DNA from: Microbacterium album
Lineage (GTDB): Bacteria; Actinomycetota; Actinomycetes; Actinomycetales; Microbacteriaceae
Length of the DNA: 64,000 bases
Assembly: GCF_014643695.1 (NCBI RefSeq)
Contig: NZ_BMJY01000006.1
Location: forward strand, 1-64,000
Direction of reading: 5' to 3'
Shown here: positions 7,436-15,287 of the stretch, piece by piece
How the letters are laid out: every line of letters begins with the position of its first letter
How positions within the stretch are numbered: the stretch's first letter is position 1
The notes under the pieces: generated by a model
What the model was told of the DNA's origin: nothing
The model's database searches: none
Seen by the model: only the letters and a program-made list of their open reading frames with translations
Position numbers and translations under genes: made by a program

Positions 7436-9577
7436 GTGGCGAGGAGCATCTACATCACCTCGGCGGAGGGGCACTCGGGCAAGTCGACCATCGCGCTCGG
7501 CGTGCTGGACGCCCTCGGCCGCACGGCCGCGCGGGTCGGAGTCTTCCGGCCGATCGCCCGCTCCACGGTCGAGCGCGACTACGTCGTCGAGATGCTCCTG
7601 GACCGCCGGCGCGCGGATCCCGGCGCGGGCGACCCCCCGCTGGCGTACGAGGACTGCATCGGGGTCACGTACGACGACGTGCGTGCCGACCCCGGCGCCG
7701 CGCTGTCGACGATCGTCGACCGGTTCAAGGCCGTGGAGGCGAGCTGCGACGCCGTGGTCGTGCTCGGCAGCGACTACACGGACGTCGGCAGCCCCGCCGA
7801 GCTCGCCTACAACGCGAGGATCGCCGCGAACCTCGGCACGCCCGTCCTGCTCGTCCTCGGCGGTCGGGCGCAGCAGGGCCAGGCCGAACGGCTGGGCACG
7901 ACGACCGCGCGCACGCCCGAGGAGATGGCGCAGCTCGCGCGCCTCGCGCTGCCCGAGCTCGTGCGCGGGCGCGCCGAGCTCGCGGCGACCGTCGTGAACC
8001 GGGCCGACCCCGAGCGGATGGATGAGATCTCGGCCGCCGTGTCGGCCGCGACCCGGGGCGCGGCGTCCTCGCCGCCGCCGGTGTGGACGCTCCCGGAGGA
8101 GCCGCTGCTCGTGGCGCCGTCGATGGGCGACATCGTGCGCGCCCTCGACGCCACGGTGCTGCGGGGCGACGAGCAGCTCCTCACGCGCGAGGCGCTCGCC
8201 GTCGTCGTGGCGGGGATGTCGATGGTGAACGTGCTACCTCGGCTTCTCGAGAGTGCTGTGGTCGTGATCCCCGCGGACCGCACCGAGGTGCTCGTCGCGG
8301 CGCTGCTGGCCAACCAGTCCGGCACGTTCCCGTCGCTCACGGGCATCGTGCTCAACGGACCCTTCGAGATCCCCGCGGACGTGCTGCGGCTGATCGACGG
8401 CGTCGGCTCCACTCTGCCGATCGTCACGACCGAGCTGGGCACGTATGAGACGGCCGTCCGGGTCATGAGCGCGCGCGGACGCCTGTCCGCGGATTCGAGG
8501 CGGCGGTACGACACCGCGCTGGCGCTCTTCGAACGGCATGTCGACACCGCCGCGCTCACCCGCGTGCTCGGGGTCGCGCGTGCGACCGTCGTCACGCCGC
8601 TGATGTTCGAGTACGGTCTGCTCGAGCGGGCCCGCGCCGACCGCAAGCACATCGTGCTCCCCGAGGGCGGCGACGACCGCGTGCTGCGGGCGGCCGCGTC
8701 GCTCCTGGCCCGCGGGGTGGCGGACCTGACCGTCCTGGGGGAGCCCGACGCGATCCGCGGACGCGCGACAGAACTCGGCGTCGACCTGACGGACGCCCGC
8801 CTGCTGAGCCCATTCGATCCGGAGCTCGTCGACCGGTTCGCGGAGGAGTACGCCCGGCTGCGGGCGCACAAGGGCGTCACGAAGGAACAGGCCGCCGACA
8901 CCGTCACCGACGTGTCCTACTTCGGCACGATGATGGTCCACCTGGGGCTCGCCGACGGCATGGTGTCGGGTGCCGCGCACACGACGGCCCACACCATCCG
9001 GCCCGCCTTCGAGATCATCAAGACGCGACCCGGGGTGTCGGTCGTCTCGAGCGTGTTCCTGATGGCGCTCGCCGACCGCGTGCTCGTCTACGGAGACTGC
9101 GCCGTGATCCCGGACCCGACGAGCGAGCAGCTCGCCGACATCGCGGTCTCGTCGGCGGCGACCGCGGCCCAGTTCGGCATCGAACCGCGCGTGGCGATGC
9201 TCTCGTACTCGACCGGGGAGTCGGGATCGGGCGCCGACGTCGACAAGGTGCGCGTCGCGACCGCGCTCGCGCGCGAACGCGCGCCGGAGCTGCCGATCGA
9301 GGGGCCCATCCAGTACGACGCGGCGGCGGACGCGGCGGTCGCCCGGGCGAAGCTGCCGGGCTCGGCGGTCGCCGGCCGGGCGACGGTGTTCGTGTTCCCC
9401 GACCTCAACACGGGCAACAACACGTACAAGGCGGTGCAGCGATCCGCGGGGGCCGTCGCGATCGGGCCGGTGCTGCAGGGGCTGAACAAGCCGATCAACG
9501 ACCTCTCGCGCGGCGCGCTCGTGCAGGACATCATCAACACGGTGGCGATCACCGCCATCCAGGCACAGCAGCCATGA
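7436..9577 (+). CDS. pta: Phosphate acetyltransferase (long, multidomain form)
   Basis: Converts acetyl-CoA and phosphate to acetyl phosphate and CoA, pairing with the acetate kinase encoded 126 bp downstream. At 713 residues it is the long form (E. coli Pta is 714). It has an N-terminal BioD-like P-loop region (YITSAEGHSGKSTIALGVLD, residues 5-24), a central DRTGG-like domain and the C-terminal PTA_PTB catalytic domain with HIVLPEGGDDRVLRAA, GAAHTTAHTIRPAF and VFPDLNTGNNTYKAVQRSAG. The GTG start is set by the leaderless -10 box. The stop is followed by a nested inverted repeat, which may modulate ackA expression. Confidence 0.95.
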   Translation: MARSIYITSAEGHSGKSTIALGVLDALGRTAARVGVFRPIARSTVERDYVVEMLLDRRRADPGAGDPPLAYEDCIGVTYDDVRADPGAALSTIVDRFKAVEASCDAVVVLGSDYTDVGSPAELAYNARIAANLGTPVLLVLGGRAQQGQAERLGTTTARTPEEMAQLARLALPELVRGRAELAATVVNRADPERMDEISAAVSAATRGAASSPPPVWTLPEEPLLVAPSMGDIVRALDATVLRGDEQLLTREALAVVVAGMSMVNVLPRLLESAVVVIPADRTEVLVAALLANQSGTFPSLTGIVLNGPFEIPADVLRLIDGVGSTLPIVTTELGTYETAVRVMSARGRLSADSRRRYDTALALFERHVDTAALTRVLGVARATVVTPLMFEYGLLERARADRKHIVLPEGGDDRVLRAAASLLARGVADLTVLGEPDAIRGRATELGVDLTDARLLSPFDPELVDRFAEEYARLRAHKGVTKEQAADTVTDVSYFGTMMVHLGLADGMVSGAAHTTAHTIRPAFEIIKTRPGVSVVSSVFLMALADRVLVYGDCAVIPDPTSEQLADIAVSSAATAAQFGIEPRVAMLSYSTGESGSGADVDKVRVATALARERAPELPIEGPIQYDAAADAAVARAKLPGSAVAGRATVFVFPDLNTGNNTYKAVQRSAGAVAIGPVLQGLNKPINDLSRGALVQDIINTVAITAIQAQQP

Positions 9578-9585
9578 GCCCCCGG

Positions 9586-9682
9586 GGATGTCCCACTTCT
9601 CGTCGCCGGATGTCCCACTTCGGGTCGGAAAGCGGGGCGGATTCCGACGGCAAGTGGGACATCATCGGCAGGGCGTGGGACA
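9586..9682. repeat. Nested inverted repeat between pta and ackA
   Basis: GGATGTCCCACTT occurs twice in direct orientation (9586-9598, 9608-9620) and inverted as AAGTGGGACATC (9652-9663), with a further partial copy TGGGACA at 9676. Inside the main stem a second dyad, GTCGGAA / TTCCGAC (9624-9630 / 9642-9648), is nested. RNA from this region would fold into a two-tier hairpin with an alternative 5' arm. I see no U-tract after it. Confidence 0.7.
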
Positions 9683-9703
9683 GCGGATGAGGGGAGGCGC
9701 CGG

Positions 9704-10927
9704 ATGAGCGTGGTGCTGGTGGTCAACAGCGGGTCGTCGTCGTTCAAGTACCAGTTGCTCGAGATGTCGTCCGAGCGCCTGCTCGCGTCCGGCCTGGTCG
9801 AGCGGATCGGGGACGACGCGGGCGTCGCCGAGCACCGCGTGCGCTTCCACACCGAGCCGGGGCAGCCGGCGCCCACGGTGCTGGAGTCCTCGCACCGGAT
9901 CGAGCGCCGGATCCCCGACCACACGGCCGGATTCCGCCTCATGCTCGACGCCTTCGCCGAGCACGGGCCGTCCCTCGACGAGCACCCTCCCGTCGCGGTC
10001 GGCCACCGGGTCGTGCACGGCGGTGCCCGCTTCTTCGAGGCCACGGTCGTCACGGACCTGGTCGAGATCAACATCGACGACCTCTCGGTGCTGGCGCCGC
10101 TGCACAACCCGGGGGCCCTGCAGGGCATCCGTGCCGCGCGCCGCGCGTTCGCGGACATCCCCCACGTCGCGGTGTTCGACACGGCCTTCCACCAGACGCT
10201 CCCGCCCGCCGCCTACACGTACGCGATCGACCGCGAGCTCGCCGAGCGGCACCGGATCCGCCGCTACGGCTTCCACGGCACGAGCCACGCCTACGTCAGC
10301 GCGGCCGCCGCGGCGTTCCTCGGCCGCGACCTCGCCGACCTCCGGCAGCTGGTCTTCCACCTCGGCAACGGGGCCTCCGTCACCGCCGTGGACGGCGGCC
10401 GGTCGGTCGAGACGTCGATGGGCCTCACGCCGCTGGAGGGACTCGTCATGGGCACCCGCTCGGGCGACCTCGACCCGGCCGTGCTGCTGCACCTGGCGCG
10501 GCGCGCCGGGATGTCGGCGGACGACCTCGACCGGTTGCTCAACAGCGAGAGCGGCCTGCGGGGCCTCGCGGGCGTCGCCGACATGCGCGACCTGCTCGCC
10601 CGCCGGGAACAGGGCGACGAGGCCGCGGCGCTCGCGTTCGACGTGTACATCCATCGCCTGCGCGGCTACGCGGGCGCCTACATCGCCCAGCTCGGCGGCG
10701 TTGACGTGATCTCGTTCACGGCGGGCGTCGGCGAGAACAACGCGCTCGTGCGCGCATCCGCGCTCGCGACGCTCGGCTTCGCGGGCGTCCGCATCGACCC
10801 CGAGCGCAACACGTCCCCCGACCGGGGCACGCGCGTCATCTCCGCCGCCGACTCGCGCGTGACCGTGCTCGTCGTGCCGACGAACGAGGAGCTGGAGATC
10901 GCGCGCCAGACGCTGAGCGCGGTGTGA
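9704..10927 (+). CDS. ackA: Acetate kinase
   Basis: Converts acetyl phosphate and ADP to acetate and ATP, or the reverse during acetate uptake. 407 residues, a normal length. Family motifs are VVNSGSSSFKYQLLE (phosphate-binding strand at the N terminus), YGFHGTSHAYVS, VFHLGNGASVTAV and FTAGVGENN near the C terminus. The ATG at 9704 is preceded by GGGGAGG. It forms the Pta-AckA node with the gene before it, separated by a 126-bp region with a nested hairpin. Confidence 0.95.
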   Translation: MSVVLVVNSGSSSFKYQLLEMSSERLLASGLVERIGDDAGVAEHRVRFHTEPGQPAPTVLESSHRIERRIPDHTAGFRLMLDAFAEHGPSLDEHPPVAVGHRVVHGGARFFEATVVTDLVEINIDDLSVLAPLHNPGALQGIRAARRAFADIPHVAVFDTAFHQTLPPAAYTYAIDRELAERHRIRRYGFHGTSHAYVSAAAAAFLGRDLADLRQLVFHLGNGASVTAVDGGRSVETSMGLTPLEGLVMGTRSGDLDPAVLLHLARRAGMSADDLDRLLNSESGLRGLAGVADMRDLLARREQGDEAAALAFDVYIHRLRGYAGAYIAQLGGVDVISFTAGVGENNALVRASALATLGFAGVRIDPERNTSPDRGTRVISAADSRVTVLVVPTNEELEIARQTLSAV

Positions 10928-10971
10928 TGTCCTTCCCTCACGGAGACAGGAAAAAGCGAACTTAGCCCGAC

Positions 10972-10977
10972 TACGCT
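10972..10977 (+). promoter_or_regulatory. -10 box for the HAD/GH65 operon
   Basis: TACGCT stands about 60 bases before the GTG at 11037, giving an untranslated leader of roughly 50 nt that carries the GGAGG ribosome binding site at 11028-11032. No clear -35 hexamer is visible. Confidence 0.4.
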
Positions 10978-11036
10978 GGTCGCGTCGCCTCGTCCGGGCG
11001 ATGTCTCCCGCCCACATGATCCGCACCGGAGGTCCC

Positions 11037-11816
11037 GTGTCCCTTCCCGACCTCACCACGTACGACGCGGTGCTCTTCGATCTGGACGGCGTCATCACGC
11101 CGACCGCCGAGGTGCACATGCACGCGTGGCGCGTCATGTTCGAGCGCCTGTTCGCCGACTGGGGGATCACCCCGCCGTACACGGACGCCGACTACTTCGA
11201 CCACCTCGACGGGAAGAAGCGGTACGACGGCGTCGCCGCGCTGCTGCGCAGTCGCGACGTGGAGGTGCCGTGGGGCGAGCCCGCCGACGCGGCCGAGCGC
11301 GACACGGTGTGCGGCATCGGCAACCGCAAGAACGTCGTCTTCTCCCAGGTGCTGGCCGACGAGGGCATCCGGCCGTACCCGGGCACCGTGCGCCTGCTCG
11401 ACCTGCTGGACGCCGCCGGCGTGCCGGTGGCCGTCGTGTCGAGCTCCAAGAACGCGCAGGACGTGCTGGCCGCCGCCGGGGTGCGCGACCGCTTCCCCGT
11501 CGTGATGGACGGCGTCGTCGCCGAGCGCGAGCACCTGCCCTCCAAACCCGCCCCGGACGTGTTCGTCGAGGCGGCGCGCACGACGGGCGTCGATCCGGCT
11601 CGCGCCGTCGCCGTGGAGGATGCCATCTCCGGTGTCGCCTCGGCCGCCGCCGGAGGCTTCGGCCTCGTCGTGGGCGTCGACCGCGGCGCCGGCGCCCGGG
11701 CTCTGACGGACGCCGGGGCGCACATCGTCGTCTCCGACCTGGCCGAGCTCGCGGACGCCGTCCGGCGGCCCCTGCACCCCCACGACAACCCCGAAAGCAC
11801 GGAGCACCTTCGATGA
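11037..11816 (+). CDS. HAD-superfamily hydrolase, beta-phosphoglucomutase-like
   Basis: A 259-residue HAD subfamily IA enzyme. The nucleophile motif is FDLDGVITPT (two Asp), with VVSSSKNA as motif II, Lys in LPSKPAPDVF as motif III and VEDAISGV as motif IV. The cap region contains HAWRVMFERL. The GTG at 11037 is chosen for its GGAGG five bases upstream; an ATG at 11016 lacks one. The stop overlaps the ATG of a GH65 enzyme (ATGA). Such pairs convert a disaccharide to beta-glucose-1-phosphate and then to glucose-6-phosphate, so beta-phosphoglucomutase is the likely activity. The pairing is known biology; the exact substrate is inferred. Confidence 0.85.
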   Translation: MSLPDLTTYDAVLFDLDGVITPTAEVHMHAWRVMFERLFADWGITPPYTDADYFDHLDGKKRYDGVAALLRSRDVEVPWGEPADAAERDTVCGIGNRKNVVFSQVLADEGIRPYPGTVRLLDLLDAAGVPVAVVSSSKNAQDVLAAAGVRDRFPVVMDGVVAEREHLPSKPAPDVFVEAARTTGVDPARAVAVEDAISGVASAAAGGFGLVVGVDRGAGARALTDAGAHIVVSDLAELADAVRRPLHPHDNPESTEHLR

Positions 11817-14359
11817 TCGACCGCGACCGCTTCCCCGTCGACCCGTGGCGTCTCATCGAGACGCGCTACTCGGGCGACGACGCGGGCGTGACCGAGACCA
11901 TGTTCTCGGTCGGCAACGGCTACCTCGGCCTGCGAGGCAACCACCCGGAGGGCCGCCACGCGCACGAGCACGGCACCTTCATCAACGGCTTCCACGAGAC
12001 GTGGCCGATCCGGCACGCCGAGCAGGCGTACGGGTTCGCGGAGGTGGGCCAGACGATCATCAACGCGCCCGACGCGAAGGTGATGCGCGTCTACGTCGAC
12101 GACGAGCCGCTCACCCTCGACATCGCCGAGATGCGCGAGTACGAGCGCGTGCTCGACATGCGCGACGGGATCTACCGTCGGCGCCTGCTGTGGCGCACGC
12201 CCGCGGGCAAGGACGTGCTGATCGAAGACGACCGGATGGTGTCGTTCGCGGAGCGCCACCTGGCCGTCATGCGGATGACCGTCACGCTGCTCGACACGGA
12301 CGCGCCCGTCACGATCAGCTCCCAGATCGTCAACCGGCAGGACGGCGAGAACGTCTACGGCGGCGTCCCGACCGTCGCGAAGGCGCGCTCCATCGCGGCG
12401 CAGAAGGAGGCCGGGCGCGGCACCGAGTTCGACCCGCGCAAGACCGACAAGATCAACGAGCGCGTGCTGCAGCCGCAGGAGTACTGGCAGGACGAGCTGC
12501 GGTCCGCGCTGTCCTATCGCGTCACGGGCTCGGGGATGACGCTCGCCGTGGCGGCCGATCACCAGATCGACACCGAGAACGACTTCGACACGCGCAGCCT
12601 GGTCGAGCCGGACATCGCCAAGCAGGTGTTCCGGGTGCGGGCCAAGGCGGGCGTTCCCATCACGATCACGAAGGTGGTCAGCTATCACACCTCGCGCGGG
12701 GTGCCGGCGCGCGAGCTCGTCGACCGCTGCCGTCGCACGCTGGACCGCATCGCGATCGACGGCGTCGAGCCGGTCTACCGGCGCCAGCGCGAGTGGATGG
12801 ACGAGTTCTGGTCTCGCTCGGACGTCCGCATCGCGGGTCAGGACAGCCTGCAGCAGGCGACCCGGTGGTGCCTGTTCCAGCTGGCCCAGGCCGCCGCACG
12901 CGCCGACGGGTTCGGCGTGCCCGCGAAGGGCGTGACCGGATCCGGGTACTCGGGCCACTACTTCTGGGACACCGAGATCTATGTGCTGCCGTTCATGGCG
13001 TACACGAACCCGCTGTGGGCGCGCAACGCGATGCGTATGCGCACCATGATGCTCCCGGCGGCGCGTCGCCGGGCCGCGCAGCTGAACGAGGCCGGGGCGC
13101 TGTTCCCGTGGCGCACGATCAACGGCGAGGAGGCCTCCGCGTACTACGCGGCCGGCACCGCGCAGTATCACATCAACGCCGACATCAGCTACGCGATCGT
13201 GAAGTACGTGCGCGCCACGGGCGACGTCGACTTCATGGAACGGGAGGGCGCCGACGTCCTGGTCGAGACGGCCCGCCTGTGGACCACGCTCGGCTTCTGG
13301 CGCTCCTACCAGGGCGTCGAGACGTTCCACATCCACGGCGTGACGGGCCCGGACGAGTACACCACGGTCGTCAACGACAACCTGTTCACGAACGTCATGG
13401 CCCGGTTCAACCTGCACGCCGCCGCGCGCGTCGTGCGCGAGATGGCCGAGAGCAACCCCGGCGCGTTCCGTCTGCTGGCCGACCGGGTCGCGCTGGATCC
13501 GGGCGAGCCCGAGGCGTGGGAGCGTGCCGCGGACGCGATGCACATCCCGTACAGCGAGAACTTCGGCATCCACCCGCAGGACTCGCTGTTCCTCGAGCGC
13601 GAGGTGTGGGACCTGGAGCACACGCCCGCCGAGCAGCGCCCGCTGCTGCTGCACTTCCACCCCCTCGTCATCTACCGGTTCCAGGTGCTCAAGCAGGCGG
13701 ACGTCGTGCTCGCGCTGTTCCTGCAGGGCGACCACTTCTCGCCGGAGGAAAAGCGCGCCGACTTCGACTACTACGACCCGCTGACGACCGGCGACTCCAC
13801 GCTGTCGGCCGTGGTCCAGTCGATCCTCGCGGCGGAGGTGGGTTACCAGGACCTGGCGCTGGAGTACTTCATCGACGCCCTCTTCGTCGACCTCGGCGAC
13901 CTGCACCGCAACTCGGCCGACGGCGTCCACGTGGCGTCGGCCGGGGGAGTGTGGACGGCGCTCGTGTCCGGTTTCGGAGGGCTGCGCGACTACCGCGGCG
14001 AGCTGACGTTCGACCCGCGCCTGCCTGCGGAGTGGCCCGAGCTGGCCTACACGATCCAGTGGCGCGGCTCGGTCCTGGACGTCACGCTGCGTCGCGACGA
14101 GATGCGGGTGGCCGTGCGCTCCGGCGATCCGGTGCCCTTCGAGGTGCGGGGACAGGCCTACATCGCCACCCCGGAGGCGCCCGCGGTGGTGACGCTGGCC
14201 GACCAGGGTCCGGTCCTGCCGGGGCGACCCACGCTGACGCCGTTCGCGGAGATGCGCCGGGACGACGGCACATCTCTGGAGCCGACCGTGCCGGCGGCCG
14301 TGACGGCGTCGACGCCCGTCGTGGTCGACGACCTCCCCGAGCTGAGCGACCGGGCGTGA
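11813..14359 (+). CDS. Glycoside hydrolase family 65 disaccharide phosphorylase
   Basis: An 848-residue GH65 protein with the N-terminal beta-sandwich, (alpha/alpha)6 barrel and C-terminal domain of maltose/trehalose/kojibiose phosphorylases. Visible motifs are MFSVGNGYLGLRGNHPEG at the N terminus, GYSGHYFWDTEIYVLPF, and HIHGVTGPDEYTTVVNDN with the catalytic general acid Glu in GPDEY. As an inverting phosphorylase it would release beta-glucose-1-phosphate, handed to the beta-phosphoglucomutase-like HAD enzyme whose gene it overlaps by 4 bp. Which alpha-glucosyl disaccharide it uses cannot be told from sequence by eye. No sugar transporter or regulator is adjacent. Confidence 0.9.
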   Translation: MIDRDRFPVDPWRLIETRYSGDDAGVTETMFSVGNGYLGLRGNHPEGRHAHEHGTFINGFHETWPIRHAEQAYGFAEVGQTIINAPDAKVMRVYVDDEPLTLDIAEMREYERVLDMRDGIYRRRLLWRTPAGKDVLIEDDRMVSFAERHLAVMRMTVTLLDTDAPVTISSQIVNRQDGENVYGGVPTVAKARSIAAQKEAGRGTEFDPRKTDKINERVLQPQEYWQDELRSALSYRVTGSGMTLAVAADHQIDTENDFDTRSLVEPDIAKQVFRVRAKAGVPITITKVVSYHTSRGVPARELVDRCRRTLDRIAIDGVEPVYRRQREWMDEFWSRSDVRIAGQDSLQQATRWCLFQLAQAAARADGFGVPAKGVTGSGYSGHYFWDTEIYVLPFMAYTNPLWARNAMRMRTMMLPAARRRAAQLNEAGALFPWRTINGEEASAYYAAGTAQYHINADISYAIVKYVRATGDVDFMEREGADVLVETARLWTTLGFWRSYQGVETFHIHGVTGPDEYTTVVNDNLFTNVMARFNLHAAARVVREMAESNPGAFRLLADRVALDPGEPEAWERAADAMHIPYSENFGIHPQDSLFLEREVWDLEHTPAEQRPLLLHFHPLVIYRFQVLKQADVVLALFLQGDHFSPEEKRADFDYYDPLTTGDSTLSAVVQSILAAEVGYQDLALEYFIDALFVDLGDLHRNSADGVHVASAGGVWTALVSGFGGLRDYRGELTFDPRLPAEWPELAYTIQWRGSVLDVTLRRDEMRVAVRSGDPVPFEVRGQAYIATPEAPAVVTLADQGPVLPGRPTLTPFAEMRRDDGTSLEPTVPAAVTASTPVVVDDLPELSDRA

Positions 14360-14413
14360 CGCTTCGCCCGCGGGGGATGCCGCGCCCGCCAGGACGTGGC
14401 AAGCTGCGGTGCC

Positions 14414-15250
14414 ATGAGTGATGTCCTGATCGGCGTCGGCGAGCTCGCGGCGCGACTCGGCGAGGTGACACTGCTGGACGTCCGCTGGCAGCTCTCGGAC
14501 CCGGACGGTGGACGCCCCGCCTACCTGGCCGGGCACATCCCCGGGGCGGTGTTCGTGGATCTGCACCACGAGCTGGCGGATCCGACGCGACCCGCGACGG
14601 AGGGACGGCACCCGCTGCCCTCCGAGGACGCCCTGCAGCGGTCCGCGCACGCGTGGGGCGTCACGACCGGCAAGCCCGTCGTGGTGTACGACGACAGCGC
14701 GGGCATGGTGGCGGCGCGCGCGTGGTGGCTGCTGCGGCACGCCGGCGTGCGGGACGTCCGCGTGCTCGACGGCGCGCTCGCCGCGTGGACGCGCGCGGGA
14801 CACCCGCTCGAGCAGGGCGAGGCGACGGCCGAACCGGGGGACGTCGTGCTCCGGTACGGCGCGCTCCCCGTCCTCACCGCGGACGATGCCGCCGCCTTCC
14901 CCCGCATCGGGGCCCTGCTCGACGCCCGCGCGGCCGAGCGATACCGCGGCGACGTCGAGCCCATGGACCCGCGCGCCGGACACATCCCCGGTGCGATCTC
15001 GGCCCCGACGACCGGGAACATCGATTCGTCTGGCGGCTTCCTGGAACCGGGATCGGTGCGCGCGCGGTTCGAGGACCTCGGCGTCGACCTGTCGGCGCCC
15101 GTCGCCGTGTACTGCGGGTCCGGCGTCACCGCCGCGCACACTCTGCTCGCGCTCGCCGCGGCGGGCGTGCACGGAGCGCTGTACCCCGGCTCCTGGAGCC
15201 AGTGGTCCCAGCAGCCCGACCGCCCGGTGGTGGTCGGCGACCAGCCGTGA
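14414..15250 (+). CDS. Sulfurtransferase (tandem rhodanese domains)
   Basis: A 278-residue thiosulfate/3-mercaptopyruvate sulfurtransferase. The inactive N-terminal rhodanese domain includes LLDVRWQL and YLAGHIPGAVFVDL. The C-terminal catalytic one includes HIPGAISAPT and the active-site loop YCGSGVTAAH, whose Cys carries the persulfide. A CGSGVTA loop is seen in both thiosulfate- and mercaptopyruvate-type enzymes, so the donor is not resolved. The ATG at 14414 is used rather than an upstream in-frame ATG at 14396, because the conserved N terminus starts at MSDVL. Confidence 0.9.
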   Translation: MSDVLIGVGELAARLGEVTLLDVRWQLSDPDGGRPAYLAGHIPGAVFVDLHHELADPTRPATEGRHPLPSEDALQRSAHAWGVTTGKPVVVYDDSAGMVAARAWWLLRHAGVRDVRVLDGALAAWTRAGHPLEQGEATAEPGDVVLRYGALPVLTADDAAAFPRIGALLDARAAERYRGDVEPMDPRAGHIPGAISAPTTGNIDSSGGFLEPGSVRARFEDLGVDLSAPVAVYCGSGVTAAHTLLALAAAGVHGALYPGSWSQWSQQPDRPVVVGDQP

Positions 15251-15287
15251 CAGGCAGAACGTCGGCGCCACGCCGTAGGCTGGTCGG

